From Hoyosella levis (GTDB lineage: Bacteria; Actinomycetota; Actinomycetes; Mycobacteriales; Mycobacteriaceae), in contig NZ_BQYM01000007.1 in assembly GCF_026008515.1 (NCBI RefSeq), positions 62,001-126,000 of the forward strand: a stretch of 64,000 nt of DNA, read 5' to 3'. Positions 1 through 8,688 of this stretch are shown piece by piece. Made by a program: the position numbers and the translations under genes. Numbering within the stretch: position 1 is the stretch's first letter; each line of letters opens with the position of its first letter. The notes below the pieces were generated by a model. That model worked only from the letters and a program-made list of their open reading frames with translations. It had not been told where the DNA came from and made no database searches.

Positions 1-452
1 GCAAGGCATCGCCGATGCTGTCGCGCGCCAGCATCGCCGTGCCCGCGCTGCGCTCCATCCCCGGTTCCCAGCGTCTTATCGCCGCGGTCGGAGCGCGCGC
101 AAGCACGATGCGCTCCAGCGAGCTCGACCAGCCCGCCCTCGCGCAGTCGCGCACCCTCGTCGCTGCCCGGGTGTTCGCCGCATCTGGTCATCAGCTCGGT
201 GCCGTCAACCTCCGCGGCCCCAACCAGTACCAGCTCACTGCCTCCTTGCTCGCCTGGGCGGCCGTCGTGGAGTCGCACGCGAGCACGCGGGCCGTCCACC
301 GTCGCACCGGCGTGCTGGGCGCGATCCAGGCTTTTGGCCTCGGGGCGATCCGCGACACCTGCCGACACTATGGGCTCGATGATGAGTCAGCTGGGCCCGA
401 GGCAGAAGCACCCGCGCCGCCCCTGCTCCTCGCCGACGGCAACGAGGAATAG
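1..452 (+). CDS. Saccharopine dehydrogenase-like (trans-acting enoyl reductase family) protein, C-terminal part
   Basis: The reading frame is open from the window edge, so only the C-terminal ~150 residues are present and the start lies outside. The segment GPNQYQLTASLLAWAA followed by TGVLGAIQAFGLGAI resembles the end of actinobacterial saccharopine dehydrogenase-like NAD(P)-binding proteins (M. tuberculosis Rv2449c type), where a G-x-x-x-P-x-[ED]-A-F-G-L-D-A-L tail is usual. Here that tail is degenerate. The Rossmann part is not visible, so the reaction cannot be stated. The assignment rests on remembered family patterns. In M. tuberculosis the gene beside the K+ channel is adnB, so this neighbour breaks the otherwise conserved order. 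Confidence 0.5.
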   Translation, partial: KASPMLSRASIAVPALRSIPGSQRLIAAVGARASTMRSSELDQPALAQSRTLVAARVFAASGHQLGAVNLRGPNQYQLTASLLAWAAVVESHASTRAVHRRTGVLGAIQAFGLGAIRDTCRHYGLDDESAGPEAEAPAPPLLLADGNEE

Positions 453-510
453 ACGACCACGATCGCGAGTAGCCGCACCTGGCGCACGCCGGGCGCGCTA
501 GCCTCGGGAT

Positions 511-1611
511 GTGCGCAACCTGATGCGGAGGCGAGCAGCCGCGCGAGACCTGACAAGCCGGCCGCTGCATGCCCTTGTTGGCGTTGTCCGCATGCCCAAG
601 CCCGAGACCAGCCCCATGAGCGCGATCACCTGGCGCATCGTCGGCGCCGCGCTGGCCGTGGCATTGACCTCGTTCGTGGTGTATTTCGACCGGGATGGCT
701 ACAGCAACTCCCTCGACACGCCACTGACATACCTCGACTGCCTCTACTACGCGACGGTCAGCCTCTCGACCACCGGCTACGGCGATATCGCGCCCCTGTC
801 CCAGTTCGCGCGCGCCACCAACATCTTCTTCATCACCCCGCTGCGGGTGATGTTCTTCATCCTGCTCATCGGCACCACGCTGGAAGTACTGACCGAGGCC
901 TCGCGCCAGGCGTGGCGGATTCAACGCTGGAGGGAACGCGTGCGCAATCACACCGTCGTAGTTGGCTATGGCACCAAGGGACGCACCGCGGTCGACGCGA
1001 TGATCGGCGATGGCGTCCCCGCCAGCGACATCGTGGTCGTCGATACGGATAATGCGGTCCTCGAGGCGGCGTCCGCGCGCGGCCTGGTCACGGTGCATGG
1101 CTCTGCCACCCGCGGTGATGTGCTGCGGCTCGCGGGAGTCCCCCATGCCCGCTCGATCATCATCGCCACCAACCGGGACGATGCCTCGGTCCTCGCGACG
1201 CTCACCGCGAGGGAGATAGCGCCACGCGCGAAGATCATCGCCGCGATCCGGGAGTCCGAGAACACCCACTTGCTCAAGCAATCCGGCGCCGACTCTGTCG
1301 TGGTGTCCTCCGAGACCGCCGGGCGGCTGCTCGGGATCGCGACCACCACCCCCACCGTCGTGGAGATGATCGAGGACCTGCTCACCCCGGAAGTGGGTTT
1401 CGCCATCGCCGAGCGCGCCGTCACCGACGAGGAGATCGGCAGCTCCCCGCGGTCGCTGAAGAACATCGTGCTCGGCGTCGTCCGCGCCGGGGAACTGCAT
1501 CGCGCAGACGACGAGGACATCGCCATGATCGAGGCAGGCGATCGGGTGCTGTTCCTCCGGCACGCGCATCGCGAAGCGCAGCGGATCAGCGAGAAACAGG
1601 ATTCTCGATGA
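511..1611 (+). CDS. Potassium channel with RCK/TrkA-N regulatory domain
   Basis: Two-transmembrane K+ channel subunit (366 aa) of the Rv3200c type. TM1 lies near residues 40-60. The pore loop carries the selectivity filter TTGYGD at about residue 88. TM2 is the NIFFITPLRVMFFILLIG stretch. A cytosolic RCK domain follows, with Rossmann motif VVVGYGTKGR at about residue 150 and a TrkA-C-like tail. The family moves K+ through the inner membrane with ligand or nucleotide gating. The start is GTG; the in-frame ATGs at about codons 28 and 36 are alternatives, because the first ~35 residues are not family-like. The stop overlaps the nudC start by 4 nt (ATGA), so the two are probably cotranscribed and translationally coupled. 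Confidence 0.88.
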   Translation: MRNLMRRRAAARDLTSRPLHALVGVVRMPKPETSPMSAITWRIVGAALAVALTSFVVYFDRDGYSNSLDTPLTYLDCLYYATVSLSTTGYGDIAPLSQFARATNIFFITPLRVMFFILLIGTTLEVLTEASRQAWRIQRWRERVRNHTVVVGYGTKGRTAVDAMIGDGVPASDIVVVDTDNAVLEAASARGLVTVHGSATRGDVLRLAGVPHARSIIIATNRDDASVLATLTAREIAPRAKIIAAIRESENTHLLKQSGADSVVVSSETAGRLLGIATTTPTVVEMIEDLLTPEVGFAIAERAVTDEEIGSSPRSLKNIVLGVVRAGELHRADDEDIAMIEAGDRVLFLRHAHREAQRISEKQDSR

Positions 1612-2531
1612 GCAGGCGCGCCCTCGCGCTCGCTCACACCCCGCTGCTTTCCCGCGCCGGGCTCGAGCGCGCCGCTTGGCTGCGCGCTGACTCCGCCGCG
1701 CTGGCGAGGGGCTGGGCACAAGCCCTTGTCCTGCGCATGGACGAGATGAACCAGGTGCCCATCGAGAATGGCGCCCTCCAGCTCGCGCCCGGCCCGTCGA
1801 TCGCGGGAGCGCCCCCGCCCGGCGCCGTGCTCATCGCCGTGCTCGATACCGGGGGAGCGCACCACATCTGGGCCGTGCGCGATAGCACCCCGAGCGGGAA
1901 GCGGGCCGACCTGCGCTCCACGGGGGCACTGCTCGACGCGCGCGATGCCGGATTGTGCACAACAGCGCAAGCCGTCCTGAACTGGCACCGCCACGCACGG
2001 TTCTGCCCCCGCTGCGGAGGCGCCACCGAACCAGTGCAGGCCGGATGGGCGCGACGATGCCTCGGCTGCGGCCGCGAGGACTATCCACGCACCGACCCCG
2101 CCGCCATCTGCCTCGTCCACGACGGCGCCGACCATGTGCTCCTTGCCCGCCAGCCCGTGTGGCCCCCGGGCCGCTACTCGCTGCTCGCCGGCTTCGTCGA
2201 GGCGGGCGAGTCCGCGGAAGCCTGCGTCGTCCGCGAGGTGCACGAGGAGATCGGTGTCCTCGTCGACGACGTCCACTACCTCGGTAGCCAGCCGTGGCCG
2301 TTCCCGCGGTCCCTCATGCTCGGATTCCACGCCCGCGCCGACCGCACGGATGCCGTCGTGCCGGACCAGGACGAGATCGAGGACGCCCGCTGGTTCCACC
2401 GGGACGACGTGCGCGCAGCTCTCACCGCCGACGACGACTGGACCACGAGCAGGCCCGACCTGCCCTTCACCGCGCCCGGATCGATCTCCATCGCGCGCGG
2501 CATCCTCCAATCCTGGGCGCAGCACCAGTAG
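1608..2531 (+). CDS. nudC: NAD(+)/NADH diphosphatase, Nudix family
   Basis: Hydrolyses NADH (and decaps NAD-RNA in known homologues) to NMNH plus AMP. A four-cysteine zinc site is visible as CPRC and CLGC around residues 133-152. A complete Nudix box follows (G-x5-E-x7-REVHEEIG, from about residue 195), and then the NudC signature SQPWPFPRS. The length of 307 aa is close to Rv3199c. It overlaps the upstream channel gene by 4 nt. A strong perfect hairpin 20 nt downstream ends the operon. All catalytic features are intact. Confidence 0.95.
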   Translation: MSRRALALAHTPLLSRAGLERAAWLRADSAALARGWAQALVLRMDEMNQVPIENGALQLAPGPSIAGAPPPGAVLIAVLDTGGAHHIWAVRDSTPSGKRADLRSTGALLDARDAGLCTTAQAVLNWHRHARFCPRCGGATEPVQAGWARRCLGCGREDYPRTDPAAICLVHDGADHVLLARQPVWPPGRYSLLAGFVEAGESAEACVVREVHEEIGVLVDDVHYLGSQPWPFPRSLMLGFHARADRTDAVVPDQDEIEDARWFHRDDVRAALTADDDWTTSRPDLPFTAPGSISIARGILQSWAQHQ

Positions 2532-2552
2532 CCCGTCACGATCCTTTGGAAG

Positions 2553-2591
2553 GTGAAGATCCAGCCACCTCCGACGTGGCTGGATCTTCAC
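2553..2591. terminator. Bidirectional terminator hairpin between nudC and mycoredoxin gene
   Basis: Perfect 16-bp inverted repeat (2553-2568 with 2576-2591, 7-nt loop) lying between two convergent genes. It reads as a stem on both strands and is followed by cgttt. Typical actinobacterial terminator with a short U tract. Confidence 0.85.
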
Positions 2592-2606
2592 GTTTCGTGT
2601 CCGGGA

Positions 2607-2855
2607 CTAGCTGTCGATCAATGCCTTGACCTGGGCCAGCGACGGGTTGGTAGCGGTCTTGCCATTGGGGAACCGCAGCGTGGGCACGACATGGTTGCCA
2701 CCATTGACAGAGCCCACGAACTCCGCGGCCTCCGGCTCGAACTCGATATCGACCTCGGTGAACGCGATGCCGGCCTCGCGCATCTGCTTCTTGAGGCGCA
2801 GGCAGAAACCGCACCAGCTCGTGGTGTACATCGTGACGGTATTCGTGGTGGTCAT
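2607..2855 (-). CDS. mrx1: Mycoredoxin-1 (glutaredoxin-fold, mycothiol-dependent)
   Basis: 82-aa thioredoxin-fold protein starting [18 protein letters not shown]. The active site is the two-cysteine WCGFC; mycoredoxins typically have WCGYC. A cis-proline VPT motif sits at about residues 57-59. The family reduces mycothiol-mixed disulfides in the cytosol. The reading frame continues upstream, but the ATG at 2855 gives the family N-terminus and is the natural start. It is divergent from uvrD2 with about 70 bp between starts, matching the Rv3198A/uvrD2 neighbourhood in M. tuberculosis. Confidence 0.9.
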   Translation of the reverse strand: MTTTNTVTMYTTSWCGFCLRLKKQMREAGIAFTEVDIEFEPEAAEFVGSVNGGNHVVPTLRFPNGKTATNPSLAQVKALIDS

Positions 2856-2925
2856 ACCGGCAATAAACCACATCCACGGCGGCGCGTATTCCCGCGGTGG
2901 CTTCGAAGTGTCAGGGATCGCTGCC

Positions 2926-4998
2926 ATGATGGAGGCCATGTCTCGCCCCACCACCGCCGCGACCTTGCCGCAGGACGACCTTCTCAATGGCCTCGACCCG
3001 GAGCAGCGGGCCGCGGTCACCGCGCCCCGTGGGCCACTCTGCGTGCTCGCCGGCGCCGGAACGGGCAAGACCCGCACCGTGACACGACGCATCGCCCACC
3101 TCATCAGCGCCGGGCACGTCTCCTCGGGCCAGGTCCTCGCCGTCACGTTCACCAGTCGCGCGGCAGGGGAGATGCGCACCCGGTTGCGGGAGCTTGGTGC
3201 CTCCGGCGCCGCTGACCCCACCGCGGGCCTCGTGCAGGCGCGTACCTTCCACGCCGCTTCGATGCGACAGCTGCGCTACTTCTGGCCGCGCGTCATGGGC
3301 GAGGTGCCGTGGCAGCTGCTCGACCGCAAGTTCCCTGTGGTGCGGCAGGCGGCGCAACGCGCGCGGGCCACCACCGATCCCGAGAGCGTGCGCGACTTCG
3401 CCGCCGAGATCGAATGGGCGAAGGCCTCGCTGATCGCCCCGGAGGACTATCCCGCAGTGGTCGCCGGCCTCGATCGGCAGATCCCCGCGCCACCGGAGAT
3501 CGTGGCCGCGGTCTACGAGAACTACGAGTCCATCAAGTCCAGCGGCGACACCATGTACCTCGACTTCGACGACCTGCTGCTCTTCACGGCCGGGGCGCTC
3601 GAGGACAACGCCGTGGTCGCCGAGGAGTTCCGGGACCGCTACCGCTGCTTCCTCGTCGACGAGTACCAGGACGTCACGCCGCTGCAGCAGCGCGTGCTCG
3701 ACGCCTGGCTCGGCGGGCGCGATGACCTGACCGTGGTGGGGGACGCCAACCAGACCATCTACTCGTTCACCGGCGCATCGCCCCGGCACCTGCTCGACTT
3801 CACCCGCACCTATCCGGACGCGACGCTTGTGCGGCTGGTGCGGGACTACCGCTCCACCCCGCAGATCGTGGACCTGGCCAACACGGTCATCGGGCAAGCC
3901 AGCGGCCGGATCGCGGGAATGCGCCTCGAGCTGATCGGGCAGCGGCCAGCCGGGCCTGTGCCGCAGTTCACGGAGTTCGATGACGAGCCTGCCGAGGCGA
4001 AAGATGTGGCGCGCCGTATCAGCAGCCTCCTCGCTAGTGGCACCCCGGCCTCCGAGATCGCGATCCTCTTCCGCATCAACGCCCAGTCCGAGGGGTACGA
4101 GCAAGCACTGACCGACGCGGGCATCCCGTTCCAGGTGCGCGGCGGCGAGGGGTTCTTCCAGCGCGCCGAGATCGTGCAAGCCATGAGCGCGCTGCGTGCC
4201 GCTGCCGAGCGCGATGACCTGCCCGAGGACGCGCCCCTGCCGACCCTCGTGCGGGCCATCCTCGCGCCCCTCGGGCGCACCCCCCAGCCGCCCTCGGGCC
4301 AGCAGGCCCGCGCCAAGTGGGAGTCGCTCGTCGCCCTCGAGCGGCTCGCCGAGGAGATCCAGGGCCTCGGCGAGCCCTTGAATCTCGTCACGCTGGTCCG
4401 CGAGCTACAGTCCCGCGCCAGCTCGCGGCAACCACCGGTCGTCGATGGTGTCACGCTGGCTTCCCTGCATGCCGCCAAGGGCCTCGAATGGGACGCGGTG
4501 TTCCTCGTGGGCATCACTGAGGGAACCTTGCCGATCAGCCACGCGCTCGGCGAACGGGGCAGCGGTGGCCTGCCCGAGGCCATCGAGGAGGAACGGCGCC
4601 TCTTCTACGTGGGCATCACCCGGGCCCGGGAGCACCTCGGCATCTCCTGGGCGTTGTCTCGCAGCCAGGGCGGCAGGCGCTCGCGCAAGCCTTCGCGCTT
4701 CCTGGATGCCCTGCTGCCCGAGCAGCGCGCGGTCACCGCGGCCAAGCGGCGTCCCGCGCGCAGCGTCACCGTCCCCGAGGTGGATGAGGGCCTGTTCGCC
4801 GCGTTGAAGGAATGGCGCCTCGGGGCCGCGAAGGAACAAGGCGTGCCCGCGTTCGTAGTGTTCACCGACGCCACGCTCTCCGCGATCGCGGCGGAACGAC
4901 CGGGCTCCGAGTCCGATCTCGTGGCGCTGCCCGGGATCGGTCCGGCCAAGCTCGAGCGGTATGGGACCGACGTGCTTGCGGTGGTGGCGAACTACTAG
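2926..4998 (+). CDS. uvrD2: ATP-dependent DNA helicase UvrD2 (SF1A) lacking the tetracysteine linker
   Basis: 3'-5' superfamily 1 DNA helicase. The start chosen ([10 protein letters not shown]) has AGGGA 8 nt upstream and gives 690 aa, against 700 for M. tuberculosis UvrD2. Motifs seen: Walker A AGAGTGKT (residues 42-49), motif [14 protein letters not shown], motif [18 protein letters not shown], motif [17 protein letters not shown], motif [19 protein letters not shown]. The C-terminus is an HRDC domain (about 615-690, ending [17 protein letters not shown]). Mycobacterial UvrD2 has a CxxC...CxxC module between helicase and HRDC domains. Here that linker has no cysteine at all. Confidence 0.95.
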   Translation: MMEAMSRPTTAATLPQDDLLNGLDPEQRAAVTAPRGPLCVLAGAGTGKTRTVTRRIAHLISAGHVSSGQVLAVTFTSRAAGEMRTRLRELGASGAADPTAGLVQARTFHAASMRQLRYFWPRVMGEVPWQLLDRKFPVVRQAAQRARATTDPESVRDFAAEIEWAKASLIAPEDYPAVVAGLDRQIPAPPEIVAAVYENYESIKSSGDTMYLDFDDLLLFTAGALEDNAVVAEEFRDRYRCFLVDEYQDVTPLQQRVLDAWLGGRDDLTVVGDANQTIYSFTGASPRHLLDFTRTYPDATLVRLVRDYRSTPQIVDLANTVIGQASGRIAGMRLELIGQRPAGPVPQFTEFDDEPAEAKDVARRISSLLASGTPASEIAILFRINAQSEGYEQALTDAGIPFQVRGGEGFFQRAEIVQAMSALRAAAERDDLPEDAPLPTLVRAILAPLGRTPQPPSGQQARAKWESLVALERLAEEIQGLGEPLNLVTLVRELQSRASSRQPPVVDGVTLASLHAAKGLEWDAVFLVGITEGTLPISHALGERGSGGLPEAIEEERRLFYVGITRAREHLGISWALSRSQGGRRSRKPSRFLDALLPEQRAVTAAKRRPARSVTVPEVDEGLFAALKEWRLGAAKEQGVPAFVVFTDATLSAIAAERPGSESDLVALPGIGPAKLERYGTDVLAVVANY

Positions 4999-5060
4999 AC
5001 CGCAGTGGCCCGGTGCTGCTGGGCGGGGCGATAGCGGCTGGGCCCGGCGCTTGGGACCTT

Positions 5061-5175
5061 GGGCCTGGGAGCGGCCGCTGGGGCCTGGGAGCGGCCGCTG
5101 GGGCCTGGGAGCGGCCGCTGGGGCCTGGGAGCGGCCGCTGGGGTCTGGGAGCGGCCGCTGGGGTCTGGGAGCGGC
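5061..5175. repeat. 20-bp tandem repeat, about 5.75 copies
   Basis: Unit gggcctgggagcggccgctg repeated head to tail at 5061, 5081, 5101, 5121, 5141 and a 15-base partial copy from 5161. The last two copies carry gggt in place of gggc. The unit length is not a multiple of three, so it is not a protein repeat. It lies 60 nt after the uvrD2 stop and abuts the dispersed palindromic element at 5177. Confidence 0.95.
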
Positions 5176-5176
5176 G

Positions 5177-5250
5177 CAAACGCGATAGAAGCCGCCGAAA
5201 ACCCAGGACAGCTTCTATCGCGTTTGACCGTTTCCCGTGCTTTTGCCGCC
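5177..5250 (+). repeat. Dispersed palindromic element, copy A
   Basis: Perfect 16-bp inverted repeat (5177-5192 with 5211-5226; arm caaacgcgatagaagc, 18-nt loop) followed by a conserved tail ending gtgcttttgccgcc. The same ~75-bp sequence occurs at 17943-18017 (opposite orientation) and 53781-53854. It lies between a 20-bp tandem repeat and a second repeat array. The stem could act as a terminator for uvrD2, but conservation of loop and tail suggests a repeat family. Confidence 0.85.
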
Positions 5251-5356
5251 GCGCCCCGCGCGCCCTATCCCGGCCGCGCCCCGCTCGCCGCGCCCCGCGC
5301 GCCCTATCCCGGCCGCGCCCCCCGCGCCCTATCCCGGCCGCGCTCCGCTCGCCGCG
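5251..5356. repeat. GC-rich tandem repeat array downstream of copy A
   Basis: Three imperfect copies built on cgcgccctatcccggccgcg, spaced 39 and about 31 bp. It directly follows the palindromic element. No coding signature fits: all frames give low-complexity Pro/Arg/Ala runs. Confidence 0.8.
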
Positions 5357-5395
5357 ATCAATGGCAGAAACCAGGAAAGCCGCGTTATCGCAGGT

Positions 5396-5434
5396 CAAAA
5401 ATGGGTTGTGCCGCCCAGAGCGGCGTCGTAGGCT
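5396..5434 (+). promoter_or_regulatory. Predicted WhiB7-dependent promoter of whiB7
   Basis: AT-rich block caaaaat (5396-5402), then a -35 element TTGTGC (5406-5411), a 17-bp spacer and a -10 element TAGGCT (5429-5434). WhiB7 is known to bind an A/T-rich sequence just upstream of the -35 through its AT-hook while contacting SigA, and whiB7 is autoregulated. The predicted transcript starts near 5441, leaving a leader of about 500 nt. Spacing and motifs are seen directly; factor identity is inferred. Confidence 0.75.
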
Positions 5435-5567
5435 TGATTGCACCACAGCGGCGCACACGCGTCCGCACCGTGGAACCCCCATCCCGTCCTTGGGAAACCC
5501 GCACTGGGCCTCATCGCGCCCAGGCAGGACAACGGCAAGGCGCGGCGAGCGAAGAGGAGACAACGAC

Positions 5568-5768
5568 ATGAACAGTGCCAGCATGCACGCGGTCAATGGC
5601 GCCAACGCCACCGCCGGTGTTGCAGCTCGCGCTATTGTCGCTGCCCTCCCGCCCCGTACCGAGGTACCCGCAGGAGCCCAGCGCGATCCGCGCGGCACGA
5701 TCAATGCCGCCCGCGTGCGCACCGGTTTCCCAAGGTCCATAGAGCCGTTCTTCCTGCACCAACGCTAG
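5568..5768 (+). CDS. Upstream ORF (leader peptide) in the whiB7 5' leader
   Basis: 66-codon ORF beginning MNSASMHAVNGANATAGVAA and ending PFFLHQR. It has an excellent Shine-Dalgarno (AGGAG at 5555-5559, 8 nt before ATG), in contrast to its lack of any recognisable domain. It lies between the predicted whiB7 promoter and whiB7. In mycobacteria and Streptomyces, whiB7/wblC leaders contain a translated uORF whose stalling under ribosome-targeting drugs prevents attenuation. By position this is the equivalent, though longer than I would expect. Peptide function is inferred only from location. Confidence 0.65.
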   Translation: MNSASMHAVNGANATAGVAARAIVAALPPRTEVPAGAQRDPRGTINAARVRTGFPRSIEPFFLHQR

Positions 5769-5835
5769 CCAGACCAGCAAAATAGGTCACCCTAGCGGTG
5801 CGGGGGGCGCATGAAGCCTCCCGAGCTTGCACGTC

Positions 5836-5869
5836 CGCGCTGATCAGCGCGATGCTCCCCGGAGGCATC
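5836..5869 (+). promoter_or_regulatory. Structured segment of whiB7 leader (candidate attenuator)
   Basis: A perfect 16-bp palindrome cgcgctgatcagcgcg (5836-5851) is followed by an overlapping stem gatgctcc/ggaggcatc (5851-5869). The upstream ggtgcggggggcg can pair instead with cgccccacc (5870-5878), giving mutually exclusive folds. It lies between the uORF stop (5768) and the whiB7 start (5943). There is no clean U tract, so it may not be a simple intrinsic terminator. Confidence 0.45.
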
Positions 5870-5942
5870 CGCCCCACCGGTTTCTGATGCGACCTTGGCA
5901 TTCACTGGCCCGTTCATTGCCTCGAATACCAAGGACATTCTC

Positions 5943-6245
5943 ATGCATACCCTCGTTGACGATCATTCCACCGAGCTACACCCACTAGGCACTCTGCTCA
6001 GCATGGCTCGCCCCGCACGGGCACTTCCTTGCCACACCGCGGACCCGGACCTCTGGTTCGCGGCCGACCCCGCTGAGCTCGAGCAGGCCAAGGCGCTCTG
6101 CATCGGTTGCCCCATCAAGCAACGCTGCCTGGAGTCCGCCCTCGACAGGGAGGAACCGTGGGGCGTGTGGGGAGGTGAGATCCTCGAGCAAGGGGCAATC
6201 ATCGCCAGGAAACGGCCGCGCGGCCGACCCCGGAAGGTGGCCTGA
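5943..6245 (+). CDS. whiB7: WhiB-family redox/antibiotic-responsive transcription factor WhiB7
   Basis: 100-aa Fe-S transcription factor starting MHTLVDDHSTELHPLG. Cluster ligands: C at about residue 36 (CHTADPDLWF), then CIGC and C (CIGCPIKQRC). The beta-turn is GVWGG, and the C-terminal AT-hook is RGRPRK, which separates WhiB7 from other WhiB proteins. The family binds the SigA C-terminal region and activates intrinsic drug-resistance genes and itself. A longer frame begins at 5895, but the ATG at 5943 gives the family start. Convergent with the ABC1 kinase gene, as in the Rv3197A-Rv3197 pair. Confidence 0.95.
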   Translation: MHTLVDDHSTELHPLGTLLSMARPARALPCHTADPDLWFAADPAELEQAKALCIGCPIKQRCLESALDREEPWGVWGGEILEQGAIIARKRPRGRPRKVA

Positions 6246-6283
6246 GGATCCACCTGCTCCGGGCTCGCCTTATCTGGGCTCGC

Positions 6284-7630
6284 CTACTCCGGCCCAGCAA
6301 GCTCCGGGATCCGATGCCGCATGATCGCGCCCATCGGCACCGACGCCTCGAGCTGGCACAGGATCGCCACCGTGCTCACCAGCACCCGATGGATCATCAT
6401 GTACTGCGCGGGCATCGCGAATGCCCGCGCAGTGCGGAACTCGTTGCTACGCCAATCCGCGTACAGCCCGGACATGCTGCGCATCCAATCACGAGTGAAA
6501 TCAAACATCTCGCCCCGCAGCATGCCCAGCATCGGATCGAGGAAGCCCGCGAGGTCTGCGGGATCGGGACCACGATCGGCACGCAGGTAACCGGCATCGA
6601 CGAGGGCGTCGATCAGGCCGCGGAAGTCACTGGCCAGGCCCAGCTTGATCAATCGCACGAGCTCGGGCGGAAAACCACCCGAAGTGCGGATGACCGCGCC
6701 AAAATCCAGCACCCCCAAGCGGCCATCCGGGCGGATCATGAAGTTCCCCGGATGCGCGTCCACATGCAGCATCCCCGCGGTCCGGGGGGAGGACAGCACA
6801 AAGTCCGCCAGCAGCCCAGCCGCGTGCGCCCGCTCCACCTCGCTGCCGCGCGCGATGACCCGGGATAGTGGCACGCCATCCATCCACTCCGAGACCATCA
6901 CCTTCGGGGAGCTCGCGACCACGCGTGGCACCCGCACCCCGGCGCTGCTCGCGTACGCCTCGGCGAAAGCGCGCTGATTGTCCGCCTCGAGCCGGTAGTC
7001 AAGCTCCTCCACCGTGCGGTCCGTCAGCTCGTCAACGAGCGCGCGCACATCCACGCCTGGAGCGAACGGCTTCATCAGTGGCGCGAGCCGGCGGATCTGC
7101 CGCAGGTCCGAGCGCAAGGCCTCGTCAGCGCCTGGATACTGAACCTTAACCGCGACTTCGCGGCCGTCGTGCCATGTGGCGCGATGCACCTGGCCGATGC
7201 TGGCCGAGGCCGCGGGCAGGTCCTGGAAATTGGTGAATCGCTCGGGCCAGCGCCGGCCCAGCTGCTCGTCCAGGACGCGATGCACCTGCCGTGATGACAG
7301 CGGCGGCGCATCGCGCTGCAACCGTGTCAACGCATCCCGGTAGGGTTCCGCCAGTTCCTCGGGCACCGCGGCCTCGAACACGCTCAAGGCCTGGCCGATC
7401 TTCATCGCCCCGCCCTTGAGCTCGCCCAGGACCGCGAACAACTGCTCTGCCGCCTTCGCCGACATCTCCGCCGACACCTGGGCGCCATCCTGGCCCGACA
7501 AGCGGCGCCCCCAGCCAGCTGCAGCCCGCCCAGCGTAGCCAAGCGGAAGACTGGCCAGGCGGGCCGAGCGCGCGGCACCACTACGAGGAATCTCAGACAC
7601 ACTCCCATCATCCACAAAACACCCGCTCAT
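6284..7630 (-). CDS. ABC1/ADCK/UbiB-family atypical kinase
   Basis: About 448 aa, orthologous by position and sequence to Rv3197. Family marks: the KxGQ motif (KIGQALSVFE), nucleotide-binding VKVQYPGA, catalytic DAHPGN (HVDAHPGNFMI), and metal-binding LDFG. UbiB-type proteins are membrane-associated ATPases/kinases linked to isoprenoid lipid metabolism; Rv3197 has been linked to macrolide resistance. The start is uncertain: ATG at 7630 (MSGCFVDDGS) or GTG at 7600 (VSEIPRSGAARSARLASLP), the latter matching the family N-terminus better. It is followed upstream on the same strand by the TOMM-like gene, 77 nt away. Confidence 0.9.
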   Translation of the reverse strand: MSGCFVDDGSVSEIPRSGAARSARLASLPLGYAGRAAAGWGRRLSGQDGAQVSAEMSAKAAEQLFAVLGELKGGAMKIGQALSVFEAAVPEELAEPYRDALTRLQRDAPPLSSRQVHRVLDEQLGRRWPERFTNFQDLPAASASIGQVHRATWHDGREVAVKVQYPGADEALRSDLRQIRRLAPLMKPFAPGVDVRALVDELTDRTVEELDYRLEADNQRAFAEAYASSAGVRVPRVVASSPKVMVSEWMDGVPLSRVIARGSEVERAHAAGLLADFVLSSPRTAGMLHVDAHPGNFMIRPDGRLGVLDFGAVIRTSGGFPPELVRLIKLGLASDFRGLIDALVDAGYLRADRGPDPADLAGFLDPMLGMLRGEMFDFTRDWMRSMSGLYADWRSNEFRTARAFAMPAQYMMIHRVLVSTVAILCQLEASVPMGAIMRHRIPELAGPE

Positions 7631-7707
7631 GCCCACGAGCGCCACGAGTTTCTGTCGACGCTCTTTCGGGCGCGAGGCCGGGGGAGTGCTGCACGCTGGC
7701 GGTGGTC

Positions 7708-8688
7708 CTATGCGGATTCCGCGGCGTCCCAGCACCGGCAGAGCGGGTGACGGGGCCATTGCCGCAGCGTGGTCGATCCATCGCGCGGATCGATCTCTAC
7801 GGTGCTGCCGAGCACATCGAGATCGGGCCAGCGCATCGCTTGCCCCTCGGTGGCCTCGCGCGAAGCGCGCGCTACGGCCTCGATCTGCGCGAGCGCGTAT
7901 CCGACGGTGGTGTGGATCGTGGCAGGTGATGCCGTCGTGGTCGTGCTGGCGAGCTGCGCGGCGACATAGGGCCAGGCGGGGTCCTTGTCGGTGCGGAAGA
8001 GGTCCGCGCACCTCGAGCAGCTCGTTGCGCCCGGTAGCACGAGCGGGCCGATCATTCCTTGCTGGTCGCGGGTGCGCACGAGCAGGTGCGGCAGCCCGGA
8101 GAGCGCCAGCATGTCGGTGAGGCGGGGCGGGAACAATGGCTGGTCGGCGAGGATGACGAGTGCTGTGCCATCCTCACCGATCGAGTGGTGCATAGGGTCG
8201 AGCCCGGTTTGGTGTCGGACGCGAATGCCAAGGCGCGGCAGGGCCCTGCCCAGGGCGTCGGATAGCGGTCCGTGCCCGAGCACACACATGCTGATCGGTG
8301 GCTTCAGGCCACTCCGCTGCGAATGGGACACAACGATACCGAGATCCGTCAGTGCCTCGAGGGCATCGATGAGGATGTCCTGGGGCACCCCCGCTTTCCG
8401 TGCTCGCCCGAGCAGCTGGCTCAGTGGGCGGCTGCCATCGGCGAGGCGGAGCAGGCGCGCCACCACCTCCGCGGGCACGGCTGCCGGGATCGCGATCGAT
8501 GCTGCGGTGTCGGGGTTCCATCCGACCTGGACCATTGGGCCAGGTCGCACGAGGACGGGCCGTGACGGATCGATGACGGGAAACTGGTTCGTGCCACTCG
8601 GCGCCTCGCTGCTGCTGTCGGCATCCGCGCGGCTCGAGAGCTCGCCGGGCGAGGTGCGGATTGCTGTCATGAGTTGCAAGGGTTGCAT
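7708..8688 (-). CDS. TOMM/cyclodehydratase-like (E1-related) zinc-binding protein, Rv3196 type
   Basis: 326 aa from the ATG at 8688 (MQPLQLMTAIR), which has GGAG 6-8 nt upstream; the frame stays open to 8751. The N-terminal half looks like a winged-helix leader-binding region. The C-terminal half has a ThiF/E1-like core (CVLGHGPLSDALGRALPRLG) and the hallmark TSCSRCADLFRTDKDPAWP, then HPLCRCW. Together these give a CxxC...CxC zinc site typical of TOMM leader-binding or E1-like proteins. No precursor peptide or dehydrogenase gene is nearby, so the substrate is unknown. Paired with the ABC1 kinase as in M. tuberculosis. Confidence 0.75.
   Translation of the reverse strand: MQPLQLMTAIRTSPGELSSRADADSSSEAPSGTNQFPVIDPSRPVLVRPGPMVQVGWNPDTAASIAIPAAVPAEVVARLLRLADGSRPLSQLLGRARKAGVPQDILIDALEALTDLGIVVSHSQRSGLKPPISMCVLGHGPLSDALGRALPRLGIRVRHQTGLDPMHHSIGEDGTALVILADQPLFPPRLTDMLALSGLPHLLVRTRDQQGMIGPLVLPGATSCSRCADLFRTDKDPAWPYVAAQLASTTTTASPATIHTTVGYALAQIEAVARASREATEGQAMRWPDLDVLGSTVEIDPRDGSTTLRQWPRHPLCRCWDAAESA

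Noticed and set aside
5061-5175. CRISPR array
   Set aside because: Repeats are contiguous without spacers and no cas genes are nearby.
4812-5567. Open frame running through the 20-bp tandem repeats after uvrD2
   Set aside because: Only repeat-derived Gly/Ala/Trp or Pro/Arg sequence, and the repeat length is not a multiple of three. Only the downstream in-frame segment from 5568 has its own ribosome site.
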